Below are positions 9,025 to 22,504 of a stretch of DNA of 64,000 nt, one piece after another. How positions within the stretch are numbered: position 1 is the first letter of the stretch; every line of letters starts with the position of its first letter. Source of the DNA: Reticulitermes lucifugus (lineage: Eukaryota; Arthropoda; Insecta; Blattodea; Rhinotermitidae). The DNA lies in assembly GCA_026260175.1 (NCBI GenBank), contig JAKCWW010000164.1, forward strand, positions 1-64,000, given 5' to 3'. The notes under the pieces were generated by a model. That model was given only the letters and a program-made list of their open reading frames with translations. It was not told where the DNA came from and made no database searches. A program made the translations under genes and the position numbers.

Positions 9025-12000
9025 ATTACCACAATAGTATGAATCAATTTAAGATTAAAATTGATCAGTAATTACATTGGAAAATGTCACTATGCTGTAA
9101 CAAGCCGTTCAAGAGCCCATTTGCTACTGTTTCGTTGTGATGTGATTACTCTGTGTTTCCAAACTCTTTCGTTGGTTTCAGCTATTTGAATCGTCATGCG
9201 AATTTTAAAAGGGAAAGCTTAACAAGTAGCATGGAATCAATTACATTATTATTTCCTGTTGTGTATTAAGTACTTCTTTATGCGACTTCCTTAAGTGAAG
9301 GTCATATTCATGTAACCGGCCTTTCTCAATATCAGCAGGTCTCAGACAACAGGATATCTATCACATTTTATGCTTAAAGAAATTTAAAATCATATTTTCA
9401 GATAACTTCAGCCAATTATTTGATTCCTAATACGACGGTACAGCAATGAGTTTCAGAACTTCATTATATAATGTAGCCTACACTAGGATAAGCAGCCTAC
9501 AAAAGAGCTTTAGCCGCTTTGGCCTCTACTGCTCTAAGTAGCCACATAAAATATATTCAGCTGCAGTAAGATCTTCGTAAAATCAGTTTCATAAATTTCG
9601 AAGCCTCAACATAACACTCACAAGTCTGGTCAATCCTGCGATCCAAAGTGATGCAAATTCTTGGAAGCCACGCGCGGAATAAATTCTAAGCATTCAAATG
9701 GGCCAATTTCTCGGCCCTCGTAAATGATGCACATCAAAGCTCTATAACATACGTATGAGTGTTCCATTCTTCCAGCCCATTTTCAATATTATATATATAT
9801 ATATTATACATGTATATATGTGTGTGTAATGGTTCTATGTGACTGGAATTTGTCCTACTGAAACTGACTTTAGCAGCTAAGATAGTCTCTTCTTGAGAAA
9901 ACATGCTCCCAGGCAGTACTTGGATAGTGGGTATTGTTATTTATCTGTCACTATTGTACGCTCGATAAAAAAAGTATGTGATTGGATCTTATAAAATAGG
10001 AGATAAAACCATCACTAGGGATAGCATGACCATTGGACAGAGGCAAGCGAATATCTATACTTCCCTTGTTATGCTGGCTTATTTCCCAGAATTACAGCAG
10101 TGTGCCCAATTTACTTAGATATTGTATCGTTTCAGTAACCATTCTCATATTATAATAGAGTTTTAGATGTGCTTCAGACAAATTTTCGGAAATTTTTTAA
10201 GTCGACGTTCAACTGCTTTGGCACCCACCTGGAGGATAACACTTGGACTGTAAGTACTCACTAATGACTCTTGCTGTAACTCAGTGAGACGTTCCAAACT
10301 TATCACCATACAATTATCCGTGACATGGCGAATTAATTAATCGGTGGCAGCAATGCGCAACACAACTGCTGGCATAATCAGAAACACAATTGTTAGACCA
10401 GTCAAACAAACTGAATCGCGAGAGACTATTCTTCTTGATCACCGAAAACAACAAGTGAATCTCATCACTTTATAGTCCATTAGTGATGAGAAAGGGCAGG
10501 CCAAAGTATTGTACTTGCTGCTCATTACCACAGTAAACGCCAATAAAAAGAAGTGACTGTTGAAATTCACATTGCATGATAGATGTTTGACGCAGACATG
10601 AAAGCGTTAGGTTTCTTTATTTCATTCAAACACGAACCGGACAAAAACGACACCTGGAATTAATTATATGTTCCTTGTACATGTTTTCATTTATAAGGTG
10701 GACTACAGACAGGAAAATGCTGTAGAATTAGATAAGACAAAACAGACATCAAACGTGTTGAATACGACGCAGCACGGTGCAAGAGGAGCGGTATTTTTTA
10801 GGTAGAGTCCATCAAGGACACAGCTGATTGAAAAAAGTACAGACAGGTCGTATATTATGCAAAGTTCTTGAATGGGTTCATCAAAACAAGATTTGAAACA
10901 TATGAAAACAAAAACTCATTTCACACCACTATATAAATTATAAAGAAAATAAGAAAATTAAGGCCTTCCCTGCACTTATTTTCACGAAACTCATAGTCGC
11001 TAATTAAATTTTCGTGAATAACTCAGTGTACCAACTTTATACAAATAAAAAGAAAAATGCATACAATTGGCTCAAATACCATGTACGCCCTTAAGTAAAT
11101 TATGGCTGTCACTGTACGGAGTTTCACTAAACTCCTACTGCTCAAAGGCATTATATGAAAAACTCCTACACCAAATTGCACCCAAAATCGGTCGAGGAAT
11201 GTGAAACGTACAAATTGAAATACATTAGTCCCATAAGTAAAATGCAAATACCAATTTTCACAAAACACTTGCTTACTCAACAAATTTCTTTAAACAACTC
11301 CCCTAACAAACTTCACGAAAATTTACAAAGGGTTCAGGCACTGATATTAGGTCACAAACCGACAAGGACGGAGGGAAGGACGTGGTCTGTATATAAGATC
11401 TTGTGTTTTATTTCGTACATAAAGTCTGAGAAACCCTACGCGTTTCCTTTATTGATGTCTTATGCGCAGTGGCTTTCATGGCATATCGCGATGAATGCAG
11501 GCATTGTATGCGATAAAGATGTCATGCTCGGTGCGGCGATAAGAGAAATACCCTGTTCTAAAAAAATCTGTCAATGTGAGAAACAGTCACGTGAAGATTG
11601 GAGTAAAGCAAACTCCCGAAACGTTGTTTATACCAAATATACCTCGTAGAGTGGACAATATTAGACGCTATGTTTTACATAAGCAATTTTACAAAACGTA
11701 GGAGAATCTGTGGTGTCCAGTTCTTTGTGCAATCATCTAACGCTCATTTTAGGAGCAAAAATATACCACTGAAGTTGTAACTATACGCATATAGGTCTCA
11801 TTCTCTGATAACCATAATTAAAATCTATCATAGTCTGTAATTTTGGGACCCACATACAGACGCTAGAGGGGAGCTGAAGGATGTTAATTGTTACCTGCAG
11901 TTGGAAGGACATAGGCATAGAAAAGTGGGGAAAGCATAAAATAATAAAAGTCAGTGAGCTGTTTGTTCGGCCATTTTGTCGTAAATTAACGTATGAACGA

Positions 12001-13050
12001 CTAAAGAAATGTCCGCAATGCAAGTAGATTACTGGGTAAAACGTAACATACATCTGTACCTTTATGACAACAAGAAAACTTTCACGCGCATACGTTACTT
12101 TCCTGTTTCTAAGCTCTTTCTACTACTACTACTACTACTAACACCACCACCACTGCTACCGCTACAGCACACACTTAACAATGCAAAGAGGGCCTAGTAT
12201 GATCCAGAACAAGTTCAAATTATCAAGAATGTTAAACAGTATTTCAACCCTTACAGGTTACGAATCGACCAGGTAACACAAGGAAGTTTCAAACACCTTC
12301 TTTGCTGTATGCAAAATACGTAACAAATATCAAAGTACAAAATAGGCGTACATATAATAATGGGCAAAAGTATTTTGACCATTTCTGTCGGAAATTAACC
12401 TCGTGACAAATCAGTGACATTATCAGAAATGCATTGAAATTTCTATGCAGTGTGCAGCACAAACACGTATCACGCTTTTTAAGTTAAATCCTAACGCCCA
12501 AAACTCTATTTCGATGTAAAATAATAAATAACATAGTTAAATAAAATTGTGTGCCATTTGTACACCGGTCTCAGGTATACCCTAAATATTTCCTCTGAGC
12601 CGTTGAAGAAGGGACTTTTGTAGTTCCGACGAAATAATAACACTCAATAAAAACTAAGAGTAGCTAAGACACTCACAACAATTTCCGCCTTTCGTGGAGC
12701 GTAAAGGTTCACTACCGTGTTCACAAGAGCCGGCCACTTTTCTCTACGAAATAAATCCATACCTTCATTCACAATTTTGATTTTGTCCTTCCATTTGCAT
12801 CAACTTTCTTAAAAAATCTCAGGCTTTACTTCTAAAATATTTTATAAGCCCTTAGGTCTTCATGAAACATCCTGTATTTATCACAAATTCCATGCATGGT
12901 AAACGTCCCATCAATCTCAGTCTCCTTGGTTTGGTTACCGTAGTAGTATTTGGTGACAAATAGTATCATTCATATTAGATAATATTATCCAGCCTTCTAT
13001 ACATTTTTCCTTGTCAAATCCAAACATTATTCTCAACAGAAGTTCAAGTC
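9025..13050. other. Unique AT-rich DNA with one unrecognised long ORF
   Basis: No known gene is seen. An open frame at 11155-11649 (+, 164 codons) is the longest here. Its predicted protein has no motif I recognise, and an opposite-strand frame overlaps it, so it is probably chance. A TA/TG-rich tract lies at about 9786-9832. A sequence near 12606 weakly resembles the hammerhead-like repeats, but its core is too diverged to call. Confidence 0.4.
12120..12153. repeat. (CTA)n/(CCA)n trinucleotide tract
   Basis: Seven or so CTA units run into CAC/CCA units. Confidence 0.85.
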
Positions 13051-13124
13051 TTCTGGGATATGAGGCTGTGTCGACTGGTAAATAGCTACCAAGTTTCGGA
13101 GGACTTTGTTGTCTCCGTCTTCAG
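13051..13124. repeat. Class II repeat: TTCTGGGATATGA box plus reverse motif
   Basis: TTCTGGGATATGA at 13051-13063 recurs exactly at 30970-30982. About 30 bases on, the minus strand reads CUGAAGA (13118-13124), C, GGAG, loop, CUCC, GAAAC. This is the hammerhead-like layout, but without a convincing stem I, so I list it as a related repeat and not as a ribozyme. Confidence 0.5.
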
Positions 13125-13130
13125 GTCTAA

Positions 13131-14016
13131 GTAGTCAAAAACTTGGAGTGCAGCAAGTTGGAATATTACACAGGCTCTCAGAATTGAATGGTGCTTGTGA
13201 ACACGATAAAGAAACTTCCGAGTTCCATAAGGTGCGAAGGAATTGTTGATCAATTATATGATATTAGTTTCCCAAGCATGACTACTCTATGCATCTGGTT
13301 TAATTAATGCTGCATTCACTTTGTACTTACTATTAGTTTCTTGCTTTGTCTTGGAGAGTAGCAGATCTGTTAGTTTTCACAACTATATTACAGTTTCAAG
13401 GAAAATATTTCATAGGAGATATCTGTGGATTACAACGTAATGAACCTAACACAAATTACCGATTATTAGCTACAAATTTAGATGAAAGCCTAATGCTGTT
13501 AAGATTATATGAACTGATAATATAATAAAAAATATTAATTTTGCTTCAAATTTGGTTTTGGTTACAGCCCGAAAACATCAATTCTGAACACTTTCGCCCA
13601 TAAAAGCAGCAAACGTATGAACACAGTACTCTCAGGTTTGTCGATCGAGGCTCTTACAACTATGACCGACTATACACCACTCTGGTGACAACAGCACTTG
13701 AGAGTTGGCTTATTGGAATAAAGAGAAGAAAATGGCAGCTGTAAATTCAAATAGAGCCACGACGATAAGTTATGAGGGTGTAAATTTGATACTGATCGCT
13801 AAAAACAGGACACACCATAGAGGTCTGCTATAGTGTTGATGAGTCTTTCTGTTCCTGTAATATAAAGCAGTAATTTTGTTACCAATTTAAAAAAACACGT
13901 GAATTTCATAATACGCAAAAAAAATTCTTATTTAATAACCACGTTTTACTGTGACAAGGGTAGGCCATTAGTCATACACATAGCCATTTTCAAGCAGCTA
14001 ATCGTAATTATACAAG
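13131..14016. other. Unique AT-rich DNA, nothing recognised
   Basis: I see no gene or repeat between the class II repeat and the Helitron end. Confidence 0.45.
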
Positions 14017-14950
14017 ACTAGATGTACCCGTGGCCGCGCAATATGAGGCGTGGGTCTGCGGCCGCTCGCTTGTTGGGATTGTGGGTTAGAATCCCGCCGT
14101 GGGCATGAATGTTCGTACCTTTTGAGTGTTGTGTTTTGTCACGTACAGGTCTAGCTGATCACTCGTCCAGAGGAGTCATATCGAGTGTTATGTGTCTGAG
14201 TGTGATCGTGAAGCCTCAACAACGAGGAGGTCATGGCTCACTAGGGGCTGTCGAGCTAGGAAAGTTGTACCCGTGCGAAAAATTCGTACGTAATAAATAT
14301 AAACCAATTCATAAACAAATATTTATTTACGTGTTTGAAACTTTAAAGAACTTCTCAGTACACAATACTAGACGTTATCAATCTAGCAGTTTCTATACGT
14401 TGTCGACTCCCGTCAATATTTGCAGTAGAGACGTCAAATGAAGAGGATCGGGAAAATGCACGTAGAGCTGACCATGGGGGAAAACAGACGATGGTGGCTA
14501 TATTCCAACACGTTAGCATCTCACCTTGAGCCTTATTCATTTTCATAGCAAACGCGATTTTGTTTGGAAATCGTCATCTGCACATTATGAAGGGAATGGT
14601 AGGATCCGACGGACATAACAGAATTCTGGGTATAAGGTCAGTTTTCATAGAGCCAGTAGCATATTTTGCTATGTTGTGCTCTTGCAAGCCTCTTATGATT
14701 ATGTGCTGCCACCGCCGCAGGCCAAGGGAAGTTAACGTATTTCATGTGCTTCCCATGATTTCGGTAGAGGCACCACTCTTAATTTTTAACATTGGCTTTT
14801 TGTTTAAGACATTTTTTTTATAAGGAATTAATGAAAACAAACAAGACTGCCATCATTGCTGAATCAATCATAAGCTTTCTAAAAATGTCTATCTCGAAAA
14901 GATCTTTCGGTAGTTCAGCAGATCATGGTGTCGCAAACAAGCTTTACTGT
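14017..14950 (-). mobile_element. Helitron copy A (degenerate, with helicase remnant)
   Basis: On the minus strand a stretch around 14600-14640 reads IPRILLCPSDPTIPF, and 14490-14545 reads FAMKMNKAQGEMLTCWNI. Further on, HGQLYV (near 14470) follows in another frame. These match the last motifs of the Helitron Rep-helicase (IPRI...PSD..PF, TINKAQGQTL, HGQLYV). The 3' end is visible: a stem-loop near 14273-14289, a short GGGTACAT spacer and CTAG followed by T at 14017. It aligns over several hundred bases with copy B (22505-23289). The helicase is frameshifted and only its C-terminal part is present, so the copy is not autonomous. A SINE sits inside its 3' end. Confidence 0.8.
14033..14265 (+). 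mobile_element. SINE family A, full-length copy inserted in Helitron A
   Basis: This is a 233-bp element with a tRNA-like head that includes a B-box-like GGGTTAGAATCCC near 14086. TGTACCCGTG occurs exactly on both sides (14023-14032 and 14266-14275), a 10-bp target duplication. Removing the element and one repeat would restore an ordinary Helitron 3' end, so the SINE is the younger insertion. Confidence 0.88.
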
Positions 14951-15484
14951 ATTAACACATAATAATATATGTGATAGTGCAAGGAGTAAAGTGCCACATA
15001 ACGCTTTGTGTAAATACGAATGGGCTGCCTGAGTATAGCTACACACAGGAACAGGCCTAATAGCCGAACTTGTAGCACTACATTTTTGTTATTGTTATTT
15101 TGTTAAAAGAGAATAATTATTATGCTGACTATACAATACCTGCATTCTGTTTATTACTCTTCCAGAACACAATAGAAATATACCAATTACAAAACTAATA
15201 ATATACTTAGTCATACCCTAATTATTAAAAAATGCAGAAGGATAATAATTTTGAGGGCTGCCTATTATCGGTGTAAAATATGATCTGTCCTGAAGAAATC
15301 ACACAGACTGAAGCTGCAGGGGAGAATATTTTAACATTATAGAAAGAAATAAAATAACGCCCAATCAACTGCATTCTGGAAAGATAGCAATTACACAAAA
15401 GTTGAGTATGGAATCCTGAAGTGAAGAGTCTGCTTTGAAGACTGAGGCAAGAGATATGAAGGGTAAAGCAAAAAGGCAAAACAA
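14951..15484. other. AT-rich DNA, nothing recognised
   Basis: The Helitron's 5' end should lie in or near this stretch, but I could not place it. I see no gene. Confidence 0.4.
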
Positions 15485-15735
15485 TCCTATTACAGGCCTG
15501 GAGAGGCCCTTAGGGCTCCAGGAGTTTGAGGCTCCCAGATTTCTAGACAATCGGCACATGAAGGTGGTAAGGTTGTCAGCCCTACGCACCGGTCGCCTTT
15601 AACCCCCAGCAAATACTCCTGGTGCTCATTTCTGTTAGAGGCTGAGTCGACCCCAGGACCATAGTGTGACCGAAAGGATTATGTCAATGAAAAATTCCAG
15701 TGACACCATAGGGAATCGAACCCGCGACGAGATAT
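15485..15735 (-). mobile_element. tRNA-derived SINE family G
   Basis: On the minus strand it opens with CGCGGGTTCGATTCCC, a tRNA T-arm/B-box-like word. A distinctive body follows: CTGGGGTCGACTCAGCC, AGAAATGAGCACCAGGAGT, GGGGGTTAAAGGCGACCGG. It ends near 15485. Only one copy is seen in the window. Confidence 0.65.
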
Positions 15736-15792
15736 GAAGGGAGAAAAGATATTAAAATGAATCTTAATGAATTACACGCGAGAAGTGGACGG

Positions 15793-15845
15793 GATTCATG
15801 ACATGTCACGATGTGACATGACACGACACGACATGACATCGTGAC
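15793..15845. repeat. Low-complexity GACATGACACGA tract
   Basis: Permuted GACAT/GACAC words repeat for about 50 bases directly after the SINE region. Confidence 0.8.
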
Positions 15846-17439
15846 TTATGACACGGACCAGCGGCGATTCCCTGAGAATACGGTAATGACTCTTCGTGAG
15901 GGGAGTTTCTTGATTAGCAGAGCGACTATCACAGTCTCACAAAAGACCGCAGATATTTTAAATATTCATATATGGCTGTTTCAGAGTGGTGAAGGTCTCT
16001 TATACAGAAAGTTTCAGGAGGAATCTGCCATACTTCGGGACAAGGTTCCTTAGGTTAAATTACATCAATAAAACCAAAAATACGTATGTTCGAAGTGGAA
16101 CGGTTACGGAGAAAATGGCGGGATAAGTTTTAAAGAATGAGAGCTTTATAAATTTACTTATTGCCAAATACATACTAAAACGAGGGAGAATTTGTAGTTC
16201 CTGTAAAGTTAATATCTAATTAAAATCTGAGTGACATAAAGACATTGACTAAGCAAGAAAACTTGCACTAGTCTCATAAAAGCGTTCTCAGGTTTCCAAG
16301 TACTTTATATAACACACTCGCCTCCGTATGGTTTGGATTGGCCATCAGCTCAAAATGAACCTGCGCAGTGTACGGATAACACATCATGTAAAACAGATAA
16401 GGTACGTGGAATCGCAAGAAGACCATATTTTTCTAGCGCCATTATCTCTGCAACCTTTCAAATTCGGACATATACCCTAGGTATATTTGGTTATATATAC
16501 CTAATTTAACCTAACGAACGTCCTACCGAAGTGTGGCAGATTCCTTCTGAAACACCCTATATGCACCCTGTACATTAGGTTAATGGTGTTCCTTAAAATT
16601 TGCGACGCGTCAGTATCATCAGTAACCACGAGAGTGCTCTGCCGCCTAGTTGTTATATTATAACTCTATTAAACTGCTGTCAGTTATGGTTATGAGTAGT
16701 AGAGGTCTCGTGTAATATATGCTTGCCAAGTCTTGTTTAAAGGCGTGTTAAATTCATAGTTTTGGATCTGCACGATATAATGTAAAAGTGGCGTACGGAA
16801 CATGAATCCTGTAATTTATTTTCCATTTGCTGTACAACTGAAGAGAAAGTTTTACTTTACTTAGAACTACTTATTTCTGCCCTCTTTGTCTTGTGTTTAT
16901 ACAACTGCAACTAGAGTACATACGAGTGAATTAAGTATTCCTTAATTAGAACTGCTATGACTGAAAAGTCACATCAGATTTGCTTTGCAGAGATAATTCA
17001 ATATCAGACCTTAGTTTAAGTCAGTGTGGTATTACGTTGCCGCCTAAACGTGTGACTTAATGTCCGCTTTTTAAAACACGTGAACCTCAACTTTTTTCTT
17101 ATGAAATCAGCTAATATTATCAAACATCTATATAATTTATGGATTCACTAACTTACTGGTAGCAGTACGTCTGTCAAATGTTCATATTCATGTTGTAAAA
17201 AAAATCTTGCTGATACGAAAAGCCAAAGTATCAACATCGTTATCACCAATATCGACCTTATATTGGCTTGTAAAATAGTTGTATTTATATAAATATATAA
17301 GCCCAAGATTTATAAAATATTCTTTCCCCCTCTAGAACTTCCATCTTTCTTCTATCAATAAATTTGGAAAAAAATACGTAGAAGTCGTATAAGATATTTA
17401 GTCTTATATGTTGCATTAATGACACCACTTTGTGTTCTT
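15846..17439. other. AT-rich DNA around a MITE fragment
   Basis: Apart from the MITE-like fragment at 16428-16560, I see no gene or repeat. Confidence 0.4.
16428..16560 (+). repeat. MITE fragment related to 269-478
   Basis: It shares TTATCTCTGYAACC, a TCGGAYATA word, CGAAGTRTGNCAGATT and an ACACCCTATA end with the right half of the element at 269-478. The left terminal repeat is absent. Confidence 0.6.
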
Positions 17440-17597
17440 TTTGTTCGTCTCTTATTTTTGTTGTGTGTGGTGTAAGTAGCGGCGTCTGAGGTTAGCTGAT
17501 CACTCGAGCAGAGGAGTCCAATCGGGTGTGTGTGTCTGTGTGTTTTATAGAAACCTCAATAACGAGGCGACTTGGGCCCGAGTTGAGCTGTTGTGCC
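17440..17597 (+). repeat. SINE family A copy
   Basis: The shared words GCTGATCACTCG, AGAGGAGTC, CCTCAATAACGAGG and GAGCTGTTGTGCCA follow the order seen at 14033-14265. The tRNA-like head is not clear. Confidence 0.75.
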
Positions 17598-20019
17598 ACA
17601 GAAAGAATATTCTTCTCACTTCTTTCTAATTTTCTTGAGTTGCTGAAGTTTCTTCGAACGTTATAACGTTTAAAACCAATGCAGGTTCTATTTATAAATT
17701 GTGCGATTTTTACTAAGCCACTTTTCACGTAATGAGCATTTAACCGTACTTCATTCTTCCTTTGCTAGACACCAATATTCCTCACACTCCTTACAACAGC
17801 GGTCTTCAGCATCTCAGTCCGAATTACTCAAATTCGAAATCTAAAACCTAATTCTTCATAGATCAGGTTTCTTTCCTGTTCTTTTTCGGAATGTTCTGCT
17901 AAGTATTAAGCCCCTCTCCATTGATTTTCCTCTTACCTCCTGATACCCCTGGATTTAATATGTTAATGGGTTAAAAGCCTCAATGTCATTTTTGGTTGGC
18001 GCTTCTTCCTGAATGGGCGCTGATGGGTAGAAAAGTGGAGAAAGTATTTCATTTTTCCTGAAGTTTTGAAAACATTTTTGCACATGAAGGCGCAGAAGAG
18101 AGATGCAGAATATTTGAGACAAGGACTGAAGGCTGAAACTAATTGATTCAGGTAGTCGTCAACGACAGAGGCCTGACAATCGAAATAGATGCAAAAGACT
18201 GATGCAGTACAACTTAATTGGGTGTTTGTTTATACTGAGATAGCAGTGTGAAAATCTGTTCGTACTGTTGAAAGCGTAAGCATGCTGGCATCATGCATTG
18301 CGAAAGCCACGTCAGGAATGAAATTCTCACCACGTGGAAAAATTTCACTAAACTTGAACCCAGAAGCTGCATTTAAATTCTGGCTTAATTTTCATGATTT
18401 TGGAAACAAGCAGAGGTGATAGAAAATTCTATAGTCGTTGGCTAACATACTAATAAAAATAAAGTATAATTTGATCTTTGAATAAAAGTAAATGAAATCA
18501 GTTACATTTAAAATACCAGTGCAGAATATTTACCCATATTTGAGTGACGCGACTTTACTCAAACGAGGAACAAAGATGCCGCAGCTGATCACATAACCAT
18601 GGCCTGGCTGGTGAAGATTATAGTGGTGTGAAATGTTATGAAATGTTTGCCCATTTTCAAGCAGATTATTTTTAAAATCACGATAGGCATAGACAAATAA
18701 GTTATTGATTAATAGCTCCCTGAAATATATATAAGGTCACAAATCATACCTCTTACTTTACAAAACACATTAAAGCTTTGAGAAATAAACCATGGCTCCG
18801 ACGCGCACAGTTTTCAGACTTACTCCTGGCAGACGTACTAATGGCCTGTGTTGATTTTGTGAGAGAAAAATTTATTTGTTATGCAAAGTTTATATTCCTG
18901 AACACGTTCCCTTTTGCAGGTAAACGACTGAGCTGCAGTAAATCAGACCAAAAACACAATGGAAATAAAATGTACATTTAATTAAAATTCGAAATTATCG
19001 CGTCAGGCAAAAAATCAACAATAAAAATTGTTACTGCTGCGAAAGGTAAAAAACGACAAGGAATTACATACAAGATAGCTATAAAATTGAAAGGTGTGGT
19101 GACAATGTTGCCAATATTAGAAGATGGTTCAACCATCCGACTTTTTCAATTTATTTCTTCTCTCAGAAACAACATCCTGCAGGCCCTCGGCTGAATCGTC
19201 GCTCGGTGAGGACCGGAATCTCCTCCTGAGAGGACCGACTGGGCAGAGTAGTACCCAGGGGGTGTGCCAATTTAGAGCAGTTCACTTTTTCACATTAACA
19301 TATTTCACTTGATTTTCAAAATTAGAAACATTCTTTTGTTACTTCTAAACATAAGCTGTGCCCACAGCAATATATTTTAGCGACCTAGTTACAACACGGT
19401 GGCAGTTACAGTCTCCAGAATGTCTTCCATTCCACATCTCACTCCACTGGTTTAATGCGGCGTTCTTACACTTTCTGGAGACGATAAATCTTATTTGTCA
19501 TATTTAAACTCTTGTTGCTAAGCAAAAATTACATACATTACAGCACTGCAGCTCGCACTACGCCTGCATTCATTAAAAGGTAAGTGAAAAACCTGCACTG
19601 AAAACTGTATAGTTGACTTTACAAATAATCCCTTATAATAGCGTACATGAAAAATTAAAATGTAAATTTGATAAATGCTGAAGAACAGACAAATTGGCGA
19701 TAAAATATTCATGTCAATATGTTGTTATGAACTCGATGCGGAAAGCACAGAAATACACTCAATAAAGAAAGTCCTTATAGTACGTGTATACGGTTTAATA
19801 TCTGTAATTTATTATGTGAATGCAGAGCAAAATCTGTACTATCCATTAAAGTTTCGGTAGCATGAATTTTAAAGCTCTGCAGTAAGATATATGCTATTGA
19901 TTTGCGTAAAAATACAACAAAATTTCCAAAATAATGTAGCAAACATTTTGATGCCGATAACTTAATTCTGACGTAGACGTATACGTACCACACGGGTGGC
20001 ATACGGTACATCAGAGACC
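17598..20019. other. AT-rich DNA, nothing recognised
   Basis: A GC-richer patch at about 19190-19260 stands out from its surroundings but has no family I recognise. Short open frames here look like chance. Confidence 0.4.
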
Positions 20020-20300
20020 TCTGTGTAACCACCGCTGATATTTAAGCATTTGTTCCACCGCTACAACGAGGTTTGTAGCCCAGGAGCACAAGTGCGTACA
20101 CACGGGAGGTGACAGCTGGCTTCACGTCGGCGTCTACTACAAAGACCTTGCGATCCAAGTGCTTCTTATGGGGTACAAAGAGTTTGAACTCACTGAACTA
20201 CAGGTCGGGACTTTACGGAGGGTGCTGCATAGTATTCCAGCCGTAGCGCCATAAAGGGTCCCAAGTCCGCTTAACAGTACCGGGAACAGTGATATAGATC
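20020..20300 (-). pseudogene. Mariner (Tc1/mariner) transposase C-terminal remnant
   Basis: On the minus strand the frame reads HPP, a stop, SPDL, then SEFKLFVPHKKHL, a DADVK stretch and a RCSGGTNA end. This lines up with the mariner pattern HPPYSPDLAPSD..LF.PLKKHL and the RW.KC.N end. SPD carries the third catalytic aspartate. Several stops interrupt it, and the N-terminal two thirds and both terminal repeats are not recognisable. It is an old, dead copy. Confidence 0.75.
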
Positions 20301-22504
20301 TGTTTCGACACCTCAAGAAGCCCCTGGCTGGTAAGCGATTTGCAGCAGGCGCCGACGTAAAGCCACTGTCACTACCTGGCCACAGACACTTAACACCGGT
20401 TCCTTCTAAAAGCCTTGGTGCCAGAGTGGGACAAATTCTTAAATGTCAATGGTAACTACCTGGTAAAAATATGTATATCTGCGTACCATCTGCTACCTAT
20501 GTGCAATGTAGGATATACATCGAAGTCAAAATGAATGTCTTTAAACTTTCGTATGTGTGTTTAAATTGAATTAATTTAAATGTCTCGCGTTGGAATTAAT
20601 ATGAATTCTCCAGTCTGGCAGATAAGTCAAATGGGATGAAAGTCTATATATGTACGTCTCAAATACATTCGCCGATAACTAACTCCACGGAGCACAGTTA
20701 TTCATGAGAATCTAATAGGGCATCAAGCCGTCATAAATCTCTCCATATGAAACCCGAAGATAAATTACCATGTTCACAACAGCGCGCCTCCTCTGCCTAT
20801 CTAGAACCTGATAAATCCAACTGACGGTACGAATTATATATTTGAAAATTAATTTTAATATTATCCTCCTGTCTTTGTGTAAGTTTTGCAAGTGGTCGTT
20901 TCATTCAGGTTTCCCCACGATAATTCTGTATGTATTTCTTGCGTCACCAATATTTGCCCCATGCCCCACCTATCTCATTACGTTTTATCTGCTCACACTA
21001 ATAATATTTGGTGAAAGGTACAAATCATAAGCATTCGGGGATAAGAAATTTTAAACAGAATTCCGCTTCATATTGACTGAATATAATCGTAATACACGAG
21101 TGTTTCTTCCTCATATTGTTAGCGAGTGTTTTTATCTTATTTTACAAGCACAGGAGATTTCGAGTGCAACATCAGATGGCATCATTATTCTAGCGGCTTG
21201 TACTGGCTAGATACTGTAACTAATGCCATTCTCGCCCGAAATGACAGGTGTTTGAACCGTAACCAATCGCCGAGCTCGAGAAAATTAAGATATTATAAAA
21301 CCTAAACATAATAATAAAAATTCTTCTTCTCTCTCACACACCAATTCTCTGAGAAGTACTTATTCTTTAGTGGTTACATGCTTCAAATAGCAGCATAAAG
21401 GTACAGGTGGTACAAAATACAGGTCCTGTTACTTTAAACACTCCACTTTCGAAACCCTTGCACACTTCCACGGATCGAACTTTATCACACTGTGTTTTGT
21501 TTCTGTTTTGATTAGTTGAGAGTAGTAATGGACTGAAGTAGTAGTAGTAGCAGTAGCAGTAGTGGTGGTGGTGGTGGTGGTGGTGGAGACGGCGTCGGTG
21601 GCGGTTATTTTCCTCCTTCTCCTTTGTTGACGCTATTGCCCGATTAGTGTCAAGCCACCTCTGCTCGGCAGGACTTATTCTGAATTAGCGAATAACTAAA
21701 ATAGTTTAGCCTATAGTCTAGGAATAAAAGCAGCGAAACTGGAAAGTCTGGGGCAATGGAATAAACAACAGCTCTTCATCAACACACTCTTAAACACAAA
21801 ATTTAAGACCCAAGTAATAAGAGTTCTGACCATGTGACGTTTGAGTTTCTGATCATGCAGTCTGACATAAAGGTGCCGACTTTTGAGAGGATCCTGCTGT
21901 CTCCATCATTGAGGTTCATGCTGATGAAACAGCAATATTCAATACCGACCATATTTTCCTTTAAATAAATTGTAAATATTTAAATGGGAACGTAACCGAA
22001 GTGTAACCAACAAATTAAATCTATGTGCTGAGATGTTGTTCAAAAGCCAATAAATCACTGTGGTGACTACATTTACGACTTTATTTAGCATCATAAACTC
22101 CGCCACTTATTTATTTCCTTAAAACCACTAATAGTCAAGTTTTTTGTAACTTAGATGCACTGGTCTGTGTTTTCTGTGAGGTATAAAAGATTTTTAAAAA
22201 TTGTTCAGGTAAACTTCACGGTGCAATGGTTGACCTCTTAACAGATAATTAAGTAAGCCAAATGTAATTTTACATTCACAGAGGAAACATTTCTCTCCTC
22301 AATATAGACCTACCATATTGACAGTTTCCGTGGAGAGATGACCAGCTCCGCTGAACACACATTCTACAGAATTGGCGATATCATGTGAAATCTTGAAAAA
22401 TAACAGAAGTAGCTATTTAATATCGAAAGTGTTTAATGAAAGATTCTTTATACTGGAAGCAGATTGGAATGAAGTATTGTATAGGATCATACACTCGTAT
22501 ATCA
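20301..22504. other. AT-rich DNA, nothing recognised
   Basis: Besides the trinucleotide tract at 21537-21605 I see no gene or repeat. The short hydrophobic frame at 20842-21030 resembles no family. Confidence 0.4.
21537..21605. repeat. (GTA/GCA)n then (GTG)n trinucleotide tract
   Basis: GTAGTAGTAG units grade into GCAGTA and then a pure GGT/GTG run of about nine units. Confidence 0.9.

Noticed and set aside
11155-11649. A 164-codon frame
   Set aside because: No recognisable motif, no composition change at its edges and an overlapping opposite frame. I noted it in the region entry and did not call a gene.
12600-12650. A GAAGAAGGGAC...GTTCCGACGAAAT stretch resembling the hammerhead-like repeats (also near 6600 in reverse)
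   Set aside because: The CTGANGA core and the GAAAC box are both altered and no stem I forms, so the likeness is too weak.
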